Source of the DNA: Gnetum montanum
Lineage: Eukaryota; Streptophyta; Gnetopsida; Gnetales; Gnetaceae
DNA length: 33,169 nucleotides
Assembly (NCBI GenBank): GCA_015680685.1
Contig: MNCI01021399.1
Coordinates: forward strand, 608,204 to 641,372
Reading direction: 5' to 3'
The notes beneath the pieces are model-generated. The model had not been told where the DNA came from, did not search any database, and saw only the letters and a program-made list of their open reading frames with translations. Below, piece by piece: positions 1 to 10,171 of the stretch (the first letter of the stretch is position 1; every line of letters begins with the position of its first letter). The position numbers and the translations under genes are program-made.

Positions 1-72
1 GCGACGCGATATCGCGTCGGCCGCGATATCGCGTACGCGATATCGCGGCCTAGTGTAAACCGCGTCTCATCA
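1..72 (-). repeat. Edge of a gypsy-like LTR (second copy of the family at 31175-32219)
   Basis: The first 72 bases match 32149-32219: three CGCGATATCGCG palindromes (5-16, 22-33, 36-47), then a GGCC/AGTG stretch ending in GTCTCATCA. The full LTR at the right end starts TGATGAG and ends CTCATCA, so the CTCATCA at 66-72 is an LTR terminus. On the minus strand this is the 5' edge of an LTR that continues left, out of the window. The bases just outside (73 onward) lack the G-rich polypurine tract seen beside the right LTR, so this is probably the outer edge of another element or a solo LTR. Confidence 0.7.
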
Positions 73-1898
73 ATGTTGGTCATATGTTTTAGGATGTAAT
101 CATAGTCAAATTGTTTTAGGTTTTGACACCTTCCTCTTTATGCTATACATTAATTCTAGTTGTAGCTTTTACTACTTTTTGAATCCAAATATTGGTAAGA
201 ATGCAATACTAAATTTTATTTGTTCTTTATAGAATTTGTGTTCTTCATTATTTCATGGTTCACAAACCATGATCTTAGCTTCAAATATGGTAAATTAATG
301 ATTAAGGATCTATTCATACAATCGTTAAAGGTAAGGTACTGCTAAAACCTTAGAGTAACATAGAAGGAAGGGATAAATTTCATTTAGAAGTGATGATAGC
401 TAATATTTGAAAATTGATAAAGATTACTTAAATGTTGTAATATAGTTGCATCTTAAGCATATAAATAAGTGGAGCATGGTTTTAGCAGTTAGTTCATTAT
501 TTACCAAGACTTTGTACATAAGAAGTTGCTGCTTTGAGTCACCCTTGCGATATTATTATATTTCTCTATCATGATCATCATCATCATCATCCTAGCCTTA
601 TCTGAACAAAATGGTTATATGTCTTAGGGTATTGCAATAATCAAATTGTTTTAGATTTCAAACCCTCCCCTTAATTAGTAGTGTGAACATGTAAGAATCA
701 TCTTAAAGTGAAAATATAAAGGGAACAAACTCTACCATGACAAAGAATATGTAAGTTACGCATAGATAACAAAATTGAGGACTACTATATCTTTGCGGGT
801 TGTTGGAACCTCAAATAAATGAAACATAAGTACACCCCAAGATTTTATAGAATTTTGTAACTCAATGCTACATAGTAGAATTGAACTTATGAATTGAGGG
901 TACTAGGTCAAGACCCCTACCATTAGGTTAACATCTCATTATTGATTACTATATCTTTGAGAAATGCTTTGCAATAGTTATAAGTAATTTGAATCTTGCT
1001 ACTTTAACATTTGGTTATTATATTGAAAATAGATTTTAGGAAGGATGGTAATCTAAGATGAAATAATGAGGTTCAACGTCAGCTGTTATCATTTTACAGT
1101 GATGCTATTACTATGATAACTAAGTGTTTAAACTTTAGAGTTTTAGGAAACTTTCTCTATGCAATTACTCTATCCGGTATATTCTTAGGTCTATAAAAAT
1201 GCCATAAATTTATGTTTAATTTTCAGTTTGCGCAGAAGAAATAACTGAAATTTAATTCCATTCTTTAGATCCCTACAAAACCAATCAGAAAATCACTTTC
1301 ATTGTGTCGTTTTCTAATAGTAAAATATCCTGCTCTAAGACCAATTAAAAATTCGATGCATGGGACTTGACAAAGAATCTGAAACCATTATCTCCCTAAG
1401 AAATGCATTCCTCATTTGAGGCAAAATTTTCATGTACCCAAAAACGTGGGCGTTTATCATTTTCCCTAAAAACTTCTGCTAAACCAGCATGACCTGGTCA
1501 GCTGATCATGCTTGGGCATATCATGTAGGAAGCATAGTATTGGTTTAACAGTTTGACTGATTAGGAATGTTTAAGAAAACGCAAAGTTGAGAACGTGCAC
1601 CTAATTGATCCATCATAAACTTAAATATGTCCTCTCACAACTCACATTTTTCGTGGAGGCATGCTTTTCTAAAGGAATGGTTTATACTTTATACTTGACT
1701 GTTCTTATTTTAAAACTGTGGTATTAACGTACCAACAAAATGATTGTGGCGTACCATTACCAGACACAAATGAATGACTAAATTGGAAGGGGGCATACTA
1801 GATTGGAAGAATTTTATTTATTCAAATGTTGAAAGTTTCATTTTATTTGCCATTTTGCAAATTCTAAATTAATTTTAGGGCCTTATAAGAAGAGACAA
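73..1898. other. AT-rich non-coding DNA, no gene recognised
   Basis: No reading frame, RNA gene or transposon protein was recognised on either strand. It holds an (ATC)n microsatellite of six units at 574-591. It also holds a degenerate direct repeat: about 65 bases starting near 76 resemble the stretch starting near 609, sharing the core TCAAATTGTTTTAG. This may be very old transposon sequence or ordinary intergenic or intronic DNA. Confidence 0.5.
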
Positions 1899-2577
1899 AT
1901 GCTTAGATCTTCATTGCTAACATTGTTCATTATTGTAGAGAGGAAGAGATTACGTTGGTGCGTTTTATTGAGATATATGGACCAACAACATAAGGTTTCG
2001 CAGCAGAAAAAGAAGAATCCGTACATAGGCATAATAGCTGCCATCGGAGAAGCTTTTATTAATAAGGTAAAATCTAAATAAATACCAGTATCTTTAGCTT
2101 CCAAGCTTCTAGCCGATCTTAGTGCTTTGCAAGTTTGCAGAAACTCAGTATTCTAGTTGGGCAAGTCTTACTCTGCAGTTGGCTTCGTAGCTCTTTCTTC
2201 TTGTTAACTTACGGTATAGCATTTTAAGCTCGGCTTTCATGTATAATAATGGTTGGTTACTGAAGTTTTTCAATTTGTTTTGTTTGTCACAATCGGAAGG
2301 TTGTTGATTTAAGCAGAAGGCTACCCAGCCTAAAGACCCTAAACATTCAAAGCAAAAGGCCGATGAAAAAAATGGGGAACAAGCAATTTTATGAGTCATC
2401 TGATAAGTCCAGTTCAGCTCAAAAATCTGGATACGCGGTGAGGGAGAAGACCCAGAAAAACAAAAGCCTTCGCTATGCAGGAAAATGCTTTGCAAAAACG
2501 TGTGCTAACTGCTTGCAACGATTGTTATTGTGGCAACGATTGTTTATTGTGATAACTGTGCTTTTAATGTAATATTG
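1899..2577 (+). other. Possible exon-like open stretches, function unknown
   Basis: Two open stretches look slightly more gene-like than their surroundings. The first (1899-2081) is Lys/Gln-rich, with an acceptor-like ATTGTAG near 1938 and a donor-like AAG|GTAAAA near 2068. The second (open from about 2300 to 2572, with an ATG at 2363) encodes a basic Ser/Lys-rich segment followed by a cysteine-containing stretch and a hydrophobic tail. Neither resembles a family I know. There is no supporting promoter or conserved motif, and the antisense strand is also partly open. Chance open frames are at least as likely as real exons. Confidence 0.15.
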
Positions 2578-2782
2578 TAACGGAACCTTGAACAGGGTGC
2601 TTATCCATGGCGGGATTACGAACAAGATGAATAAATATTGCCTAAGCAACAGGGGGAAAACATGCACGTTATCTCTACACAGTACCATGCATCGGTGATT
2701 GATTTTTTATGAAATCCCTGTATGTGTGTCCGGTAGTCTTTGCATAGTGAAGTAAACGTGACAGGATAACATATACGCTAGA

Positions 2783-3048
2783 TGTTAAAAACAGAGAACA
2801 AAGAAAATGCAAATGAGAATTTTACTGCCCATTTATAGGTCAAGGAATCAATATTGACAGCATGCAACATGACAAAAGCACACTAACCAAAAACAACTAG
2901 CTACATCTAAAAAATCAGCAACAAACATCTAGCAACAAACATCTAAGAACAAGGAGGTAATAACATGACGCTCCATTATTAACAAACTCCTAAAGACTAG
3001 TATAACTAAATGACTAAATGACAATGACAGAGCCTCCGTTTCTTAACA
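2783..3048 (-). repeat. 3' LTR of Copia A
   Basis: 266 bp, starting TGTTAA and ending TTAACA, matched along its length to the 330-bp LTR at 18739-19068. It lacks about 90 bases present in the other LTR. It carries two small tandem duplications absent from its partner: a 14-bp unit at 2917-2944 and an 8-bp CTAAATGA unit near 3006-3020. These therefore arose after insertion. CTAGA lies immediately outside. Confidence 0.9.
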
Positions 3049-3059
3049 CTCTTCAACAT

Positions 3060-3891
3060 TCAATTTACTTCACGTTCTGCAGCTTCTTCCAAAGTGCAAA
3101 TACCAAGCAACTTCCTTAGCTTCAGAAACCTAACCAATTTTAGAGGCTTGGTTAGAATATCAGCAACCTATTCTTCACTTTTGCAAAAAATGAGATCAAT
3201 GACTCCATACTCATCAAATCCCTTAAGAAGTGATATTTCACATCTATATGCTTGCTTCGTCCATGGAGAACTAGATTTTTTGAAAGTTTAATTGTTGAAT
3301 TGCTATCATAGTAAATTGTTGTGGCTCCTTGTTGCTCAAAATGTAGCTCTTCAAGAATTTTCTTCAACCAAATAACTTGATAGGCACATGAAGTTGCAGC
3401 TACAAATTCAACTTCAGTAGTCAATAAAGTGACCATCGATTGGTTCTTTGAGGACCATGAAACAACACATGAACCAAGCTTGCCAACATATCTTAAAGTG
3501 CTTTTTTGATGGTTAGATCCCCTACATAGTCACTACTAGTAAAGCCAATCAAATTTAACTTGTCTCCCTTCTTGTAGAACAGTCCAAATTTTTTTGTACC
3601 TTGCAAGTAACGAATGGTCAGATCCCCAACATAGTCGCTATTAGTAAAGCTAATCAAATTTGACTTATCTCCCTTCTTGTAGAACAGTCCAAATTTTTTT
3701 GTACCTTGCAAGTAACGAATGATCCTCTTGGCAGTAAATAAATGCATCTCTATTGGGCTTTCCATGTATCTACTAATTAAACTTACAGAATGCATTATGT
3801 TTGGCCTTGATGTTATTAAATACATCAAGCTTCCCACAATTTTCTTGTAAAGCATGCTATCAACCTTCTTCCCTTCTTGATCTTTTGTTAG
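3060..3891 (-). pseudogene. Copia A pol, 3' part: end of reverse transcriptase and RNase H
   Basis: Minus-strand frames read the C-terminal part of a Copia polyprotein. Visible motifs are GLKLTKDQEGKK and VGSLMYLITSRPN (end of the RT region), SRYMESP, IRYLQGTKKFGLFY (connection), then the RNase H tail VEFVAATSCAYQVIWLKKIL, YYDSNSTIKLSKN, and HGRSKHIDVKYHFLRD. The GLKLTK segment abuts the hAT1 target duplication at 3892-3899. The other half of the RT resumes beyond hAT1 at about 10180. A 105-bp in-frame tandem duplication (3508-3720) repeats the connection segment. Decayed and not expressible as one protein. Confidence 0.88.
3508..3720. repeat. 105-bp in-frame tandem duplication inside Copia A pol
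   Basis: TTGCAAGTAACGAAT occurs at 3601-3615 and again at 3706-3720, exactly 105 bases apart, and the sequence between matches with few changes. On the minus strand this repeats a 35-residue segment beginning IRYLQGTKKFGLFYKKGDK. The length is a multiple of three, so the frame is kept. Other Copia proteins have this segment once. Confidence 0.92.
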
Positions 3892-6800
3892 CTTCAAACC
3901 TATGCATCAAAAGAATCTAATTCGTGGAAGTGAGGAATCGAGGATTCATGATTGTGAATGTGTTTGGGTACATGTGCCTCAAGAAAAAGTGGGGATGCGT
4001 TCGTAGTGGGGGATGTGATAGAGAAAATTTAAATGTTAGTTTTTTAAAAAAATTAAATCTCCTATATCATAAAAAACATTGTAGAATATAAACCAAGTAC
4101 AAAGTAAATTCAAAATATTGTTAATGCTTAAAGATTGCAAGAAGATTGTAATGAAACATTAAGTATTAAGTCTCATGTTTGTTATAAAATATCTTAGCAT
4201 TATCATATATACATGAGATAATGTTACAAAATTATCTATCTTTTTCCAAATCACAAAAGAGTTTCTTGCCAAAGCTTAGAAGCTGTCACATGTTCAAATT
4301 CTATTTTTTAGCCTAATTTTTCTCCTTGCTCTACTCTAAAGAGTAAATTTGTAAGACCTTCATTTTGTTTTGTGTCATTAATATCATTTGCATCGTAATC
4401 ATCTTCATCAAGGATTAAATCATCAATATTAAGATTTATTACTCTAGGAACATTAACTAAGTCAGGAGAATAACTTTCTCTATCATCAACTATTGAAACA
4501 TCATCATCTTCTAGATTAACATCCCAACAAAGAGTAGGTGATTGCCTATATTTTATTTCCTTTTTTTCTTCCAATCTAATCAGGATATCAACAGACACTA
4601 ATTTTTTAGCTCTTTTTGGAGTAAGACTATTTATTTTGATATGATGAATGAAAGAATATGTTGACCAATTTCTTTCAATAGCAGAAGAAGATGCAACCTA
4701 CATAAATGATAAAAACAAGAATGAAATTTTGCATTGTTAAAAGATTCATTTTATAAATCATTCGAAACCTCATCAAGAAACAAACTCATTTGCAGCTTCA
4801 AACCTAATAGCTTACTAATCATGGTGTTTAGAGAATGCATAATGATGTATAAACCATCACTATTTCAAGTTTTCAAACTTCACATTTCATAAATCTATTA
4901 AGAAAATTAATACGTATTTATATTTGTTATATGTTTAATGAAAAACTGATTGTATTACCTAAGAAAGAAGCTTCAGTACTAAAGTTTGAAGCCTAGGAGC
5001 ATCTCCACCATGCAAACTCTACCGTCCAGCTAGATCTTTTTAAGCTATTCCATCCATATCAAGTATAGCATCTTCACATTTAGATGCTTTTGTATGTCCT
5101 TTAGTAAATTGAAGCAATTCCTTTTTAATTAAGCTAGCCTCACAAGATGAATATAATAACATGTTCTTAAATCAAAATCATCACAAGGCCTTGTTGGATT
5201 TTTATCTCTATGTTTCGAAGAATATAACTTAAGATTTAATGCATATGTAGCCATATGCAATGGGGTATTTGTAGCATTCCATCTTTTTAGAATCAATGGA
5301 AGTAATTGAGCATCATAAAAATCAAGAGAGCTATCCATTTCTAGAATCCTTCTTTTAATTTCTATTAACATATTTTTATAAATTACATAAATTTCTCCTA
5401 ATGTAGGTGTATTTGTATCAACTTAACGAATGAAATCAACAATAGGTTGTAACATGCCAACAATCCTCTTACAATATAACAAATATTTATTTTTAATAAG
5501 ATATAAAGATGCAAATAATAAAAAATAAAAAATTGTATATCAAATAAATTATTTCTTACTTCACTTGTTTCCACCACTCATCTGATAAAATCCTTTCTCT
5601 AACAGTCTTTCCCATAGTTGTGTTGGCTTCCTCCCAATTCTTCCATTTACTAGTTATAACCATTGTTTGTAATGATTCTTGTATCTCTTGCATTTTCTCC
5701 AACATTATGAAATATGAAACATACTTGTTTCACAAAATTTATAATTAGTTTAGCATTAATAAGTCAAAACTCTTAAAAACCCATAATATAGATTTTTTTA
5801 TTCTATTATCTTGTTTCCACAGGCTTTTTGAAAGTCTTATTTTTGCTACATTCTCTGAATAAAGAATTTGAATAGTAATGATTGCAAATAAAAATTTGTA
5901 TGTCTCTTGCATCTATAATAAGCTTTTTCACCCAATCAATTTTACGAATATCATGAAGTGTATTATTTAGAAAATGAACATAACAAGGAGTCTAAAATAT
6001 ATATGGATGAATCATTTTTATTGTTTTTCTTGCACGCCTACCAAGAGGAGTTGAATCTATTATAATTTGAATAATGTTGCTTAAACCAATAGTTGCAATT
6101 GTTGTCTCTATAATTTGGCTTGAAAATTAGCATCTTTTATATGATTGGAGTAGTCTGAAGCATTAAAAAAAATGGTCCAAGTTGACAACTAATTATAACA
6201 TTAATTAATGAACGTTGACAAATATCAATCCATCCATCTATTATAACATAACAACCACTTTTCTACCAAAATTACTTCCATTCCTCCAACTTTGTCATAC
6301 CAAGTTCATATCTCTCATCAAGAAAATCATTTCAAATCTTATCTTCAGTTGGAGCGATATAAGATGGACCTACCATATAAAAATATTAACTTTACTAATA
6401 ATTTTAAATAAAAAATGATAATTTAAATTTTAAAAATATTACCTGCTTCAATAGCACAACAAAATGCTTCTTTGAATGAAGGAGTACATGCAAGTTTGAA
6501 TGGTAATCCATTTGCATAGAACATTTGTGCAATACTAATATGAACTTTTTTTTCTTTTTCAACTTGAAAATTTATTTATGTTTGTTTAGCCACTTTTCGT
6601 TTTGCTAGTTGTACAACATCCTTTGTCTTGCTCTTACTTCCCTCTATTCAAATACTTACAGTAATACTCTTTATCATAGCCTTTGTTTAGAAGTAGTCAT
6701 ACATAGCTTTTTGAATATTAGGATATGGAAATTTACATGCAATAAACTTCTTCCTATTTTATTTTTTAATATTTGAAAGAAATGATGATGTATTTGTGTA

Positions 6801-7033
6801 CCACTTGCAGTGAATTCATAGCTACATACATGACACTTCCATCTTTTGTTTCCACCTCCACTCCTACAAGTGTCTAATTTTATTATAAACTATTTTAATG
6901 GTGATTTCAAAATAAATCTACCTCTTGCAAATGGTTTCAAAATTTCCACATTACAATCTAAGACATTTTCTTCTTGTGATGCATTTTTCTCCAATAGAGT
7001 ACTATATATTTCATTCTTATTAATATCAATGTC

Positions 7034-8546
7034 TTTTTTTTCGGAAAAAGGTCGAGAGAAAATCTATTACAAAAAAAAAGAATGAGCTACATAGGCATGT
7101 AGCACGGACCAGCGACCGCAGCCCCGGCCCCACAGCACCAAGGCAGAGAGGGCCACCCGAAGGGCCGAAAAAACCATGCAACCACCCCCTGCCCACCGCA
7201 GGCATCCCTACAGGAGGGCAGGCGACCACCACCTCCGGCGAATAGGCGCGGAAACCCCCAGACCGAAACAAAAACAAAAGCAGCGATAGAAACAGAAATA
7301 GAAAAGAAACAGAAATAGAAACCGAAACGGAAAGCCCAAAACAGGCCAAGAAAAGAGAAGGGGAAGGGGAGGGGGGGAAGGGGGGGAGAGGAAGGCATTC
7401 GACCCCTCCCCCCCCCCCTCGCCACCAACTACCCGCCAGGGGGATGCGGTCCAGCATTTTTTTCGTGGATAAAATGAGCACTGTGCCCAGGTCAACCAGG
7501 CCCCACAGCAAGGCGACGCCGATTCTCTGCAATCAACTGGGCAATTCCCATCATGTGACCCTTACGACCACCCTCAAACCAAACCTACAGATGTGGCTGT
7601 TCAAGGGGGTGCGGAGTTTGTTCCCTCGTGCTACTGGGAGCAGCGTTTGGCAGGTCCTGCTCCTGGGGCGGCCTCGGCCGATTCAGATCCTGACCAACGT
7701 CCGGGTGCTGGTCCGTCTGGAGCGAGTCCACCCCGGGGTACATGAGGGCACCACTCCGCGAAGTCCCAGTCGCATCCTCGGTCAACTCCGCCGTAGGAAG
7801 GTTCTGCCTCCCACTAAACCTGGGGGACTCGGTGGAGAAGCGGGTGCCCAGCCCATGCTCGGCCACCCATCTGGGCAGGTCAAAATGGGTATGCCAGTCC
7901 CGCGCAGCCGAAATATGCTGCCAGAGTTTCCTGAACCTGTTGTAAAGCAAGGGCGGGGGGGGGGGGGACCGCGCCTTTGAAAATGCAATCGTTTCTGGCC
8001 TTCCACAGAATCCACAGCACTGGGAGCGTCGGCGAGTTGCCGGAAACTGTAATGGGGCGGAGACCGGCCGTGTGCCAGAATTTTCTAGTAACTTGGCAGT
8101 CCTGCATGAAGTGCTGCAGCGTCTCGGCAGAGTGGTTGCACAAAGGGCAATGGGGGCTGACCCCCATGCCCCTGCTTTGCAAAATAACCCTAACGGGGAG
8201 GGCCTTGTGCAAGCTCAGCCACCCGAACATCTTAATCTTTTCTGGGATACAGCCCCGCCAAAGTAGCATCCAGCGCGGATCAGTTGGAAACCGAGCGCGG
8301 ATGTACTGCCGCGGGTGCAGAACCGCGTCTGCATCGCCCAACGCCGCCACGTGGGCACACAGCTATTTCCAAACCAGAGAGTCGGAACCAGCAGCCATCC
8401 AGGGCCGGTACTTCTGCCACAGGATCTACGCCCACATGGAGGGATCGTCCAGCGTGGTGGACAGCCTTCGAATCAGCCTCTGTCGCCCCAATGCAACCTC
8501 CTCCGTGAAGGGGAGAATGCCGACCCCCCCGGCTTCACGGGGCCGC
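7034..8546 (-). mobile_element. LINE A: 5'-truncated L1-type retrotransposon in hAT1
   Basis: A GC-rich insert in AT-rich hAT sequence. On the minus strand it begins mid-ORF2 (GGVGILPF, equivalent to the LINE B segment near 26870), runs through the zinc-binding RT tail, and ends in a 3' UTR with TTTTTCCG and a poly-A tract (T-run 7034-7041 on the plus strand). Comparison with hAT2 places the left junction in ATGAGC|TCTATTC. About nine target bases (TCTATTCAA) are missing and no target duplication is visible, so integration was accompanied by a small target deletion or later loss. The 3' UTR includes an A/G-rich low-complexity run (7260-7330). Confidence 0.85.
7880..8546 (-). pseudogene. LINE A ORF2 tail: zinc-binding domain of LINE reverse transcriptase (zf-RVT)
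   Basis: The frame shows FPTDPRWMLLWRG, IPEKIKMFGWLSLHKALP, SRGMG, then CPLCNHSAETLQHFMQDC and WILWKARNDCIFKG. This is the Cys/His RT zinc-binding tail common to plant non-LTR ORF2 proteins. It is clearly homologous to, but diverged from, the tail of LINE B (27090-27430), so the two are different copies or subfamilies. Two in-frame TAG stops (8428-8426 and 8365-8363) fall where LINE B has glutamine (CAG). Truncated at its N-terminus; the polymerase core is absent. Confidence 0.85.
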
Positions 8547-8552
8547 GCTCAT

Positions 8553-9515
8553 CTTTATGATTTTGTAAATATTTATGGTAAAATTAGAAAATGAGATATC
8601 ACTACTACTCTTCAAAAGAGTTAAAATGAATTTTTTTTAAAAAAACTACAAATAAATATACTTACCAATTACCCAAATTACTCTGACTAAGGGTATATAT
8701 TTTTTTCTTTTTTTGCTTGCATAGAGCTTTTAAAAAAATGTCTTAAGGGCTTTAATACTAAAATGTCATTCAATGCAATAAATCTGGAAATGCAAAACAA
8801 TAATAGAGTCAGGGAAAAAATTGAAAATACAAAATAGCAATAAATTAAAAAATAAGAAGATGAAATTTCAATAAGGAATAGAAGAGAAACTAAAAATTAT
8901 AGATATATGTACTTCATAGCTATTGAAAGAACCCTAATCAAGAAAATCTATTTTTTATTCTATTATACAAAGGGGTTTTAGAAAATTATTCCTTGTTCAT
9001 TAAAACTAAAATATTGTCTAATTCAAGACAGCCAAAAAAGAATGTAAATAAAAGGTTGAACAAAGATTAAACATTAATGAAGCTTGTAAATGATCCGTGA
9101 TTAAGCAAGGAATTACACGCTTGATGAACGTTGTCAATGGGGTTGAAAGGTGAGTTGCAAAGAGATCCTTCAAAGGTCATTAAAAAAGAAAGTATTATTC
9201 ATTAGATCAAACACAAGGACCAAAGGAACACTGAATGCCTTTATCTATACTCATCTCTACTACAAATCACATGGCAAGGCAACCGTTTCTACATTTTGTT
9301 TAATTACTAGAAGTTGGTAAGCTTCTAACCCTATTCCATACCCTACCATGGTTGCATCGGTAGAGCTATAAATTCCAAACAATCCTACATACTTTCATCA
9401 AATAGCAATCCAAAGAGAGAGAGGCAAAAGTTTTTTTGTTTCTCCAGTAGTAAACTCTATTTCCAGTTTAGTTTCCATCTACATTTGCAACAGCAGAAGA
9501 AGAGCAAAGAAGAGA
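8553..9515. other. hAT1 5' region and XTH-linked upstream sequence, non-coding
   Basis: Bases 8553 to about 8905 match the hAT2 leader (21988-22329) in reverse complement. Beyond that the match stops. From about 9060 to 9515 the plus strand resembles a plant gene's upstream region: a TATAAAT at 9367-9373, followed about 150 bases later by the XTH-like start region. No frame of its own. Confidence 0.5.
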
Positions 9516-9812
9516 ATTGAGGAGAAATCATTGTGTCTGCTTTGTTGCAATAGTATTGGTGTGGCTAGCTACCATGGCAAGTGCAAATTTCATAAGAGAC
9601 TTCAACATAACGTGCAGAGGTGATGGCTACCACACTCACCTGGCACACTCACTTAGCCCTATGATGGAGTTAAGATGCAATTGCAGCTAGACAAGTGATC
9701 GAGAGGTGCATTTCAATCCAATACAATTTCTACTTTATAGATTCAACATTTGCATGTGACTAGTGCAAGGAAACTCCACCAACATAGTCATGACATTTTG
9801 TTTTATCTCACT
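9516..9812 (+). pseudogene. N-terminal fragment of a xyloglucan endotransglucosylase/hydrolase (XTH) gene, decayed
   Basis: XTHs are secreted GH16 enzymes that cut and rejoin cell-wall xyloglucan. Here, in shifting frames, the order of features follows the XTH N-terminus. First IEEKSLCLL and a hydrophobic signal-like run FVAIVLVWLA, then ANFIRDFNIT-GDG (XTH: F..DFDITWGDG). Next is MQLQLDK (XTH: IQLHLDK), a stop, and RGAFQS (XTH: GTGFQSK). Last is LVQGNS followed by VMTFCFIS (XTH: LVPGNSAGTVTAFYLSS). Spacing fits: about 99 codons, as expected for this part of the family. The catalytic HDEIDFEFLG region is not seen. At least three frame changes and two stops are needed. It lies on the strand opposite to hAT1's transposase. 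The individual matches are short, so a profile search should confirm it. Confidence 0.6.
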
Positions 9813-10171
9813 ACCATTCTATGTTCACTTCAAGCTTTGGCATGGTGGCGTTGGTGGACCTGAGTGAGGTGTAGCTACAACAATGTGATAAAGATAATCT
9901 AGCATTTTTTAACAAAATATATCAGTGTTGGACATGCTTTGAATGGAAAGATAGGTAAGATTTTAATGGACAATGCCTATATCAAGGAAAAATACGTAGC
10001 AACAATGAATGTCATGGTTGAAAACTAAAAATCAAGACACCATTGTAGCAAAAATTATGAAATATGTTCCCATTGCAGATTTAATACACTTCTATATGCA
10101 TGCCCAAATCCAACTTGAATAGTTCATCAAATTTTCTTAGGAATCATGAATCATGAATCTCTGACATATAG
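9813..10171. other. 5' terminal region of hAT1, non-coding
   Basis: No reading frame recognised. The last 30 bases carry overlapping AATCATGAATC subterminal motifs (10142-10159) and the element end at 10171. No detectable match to the proposed 5' end of hAT2. Confidence 0.5.

Larger units (their letters stand above)
4308..8552 (-). pseudogene. hAT1 transposase pseudogene (BED / DUF659 / hAT dimerisation)
   Basis: Read on the minus strand. The start (ATGAGC at 8552-8547) is cut off by the LINE at 7034-8546. The frame resumes at 7033 with the N-terminal segment matching hAT2. The BED-finger region covers about 6800-7030, then the stretch ending in FYANGLPFKLACTPSFKEA near 6450-6530. An intron sits at about 6370-6442 with the same borders as in hAT2. 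DUF659-like sequence follows (about 5820-6360), then the C-terminal core ILKRWNATNTPLHMATYALN (5129-5371). The acidic C-terminal tail beginning IRLEEKKEIKYRQSPTLCW ends at 4308. Many stops and frameshifts; inactive. Confidence 0.8.
3900..10171 (-). mobile_element. hAT1: hAT-superfamily DNA transposon inserted in Copia A
   Basis: Bounded by a perfect 8-bp duplication of the target (plus strand CTTCAAAC at 3892-3899 and 10172-10179), the length expected for hAT. Ends read inward as CTATATGTCA and CTATGCATCA, an imperfect terminal inverted repeat. The subterminal motif GATTCATGATT occurs near both ends in inverted orientation (3943-3953; 10142-10159). Inside are remnants of a BED zinc finger / DUF659 / hAT C-terminal transposase, homologous to hAT2 on the opposite strand. 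The element is 6,272 bp including a 1.5-kb LINE. Relative to hAT2 it has about 0.9 kb extra at its 5' side, where the XTH fragment lies. Confidence 0.85.

Noticed and set aside
1-50. Tandem palindromes as a CRISPR array or origin
   Set aside because: The units are CG-rich palindromes without unique spacers of constant length, and the match at 32.15 kb shows they belong to an LTR. The window is a plant nuclear genome.
7026-8594. Many long open frames on both strands in the GC-rich block
   Set aside because: GC-rich LINE A sequence has few stops by composition. Only the minus-strand zinc-binding RT frame has homology-like motifs.
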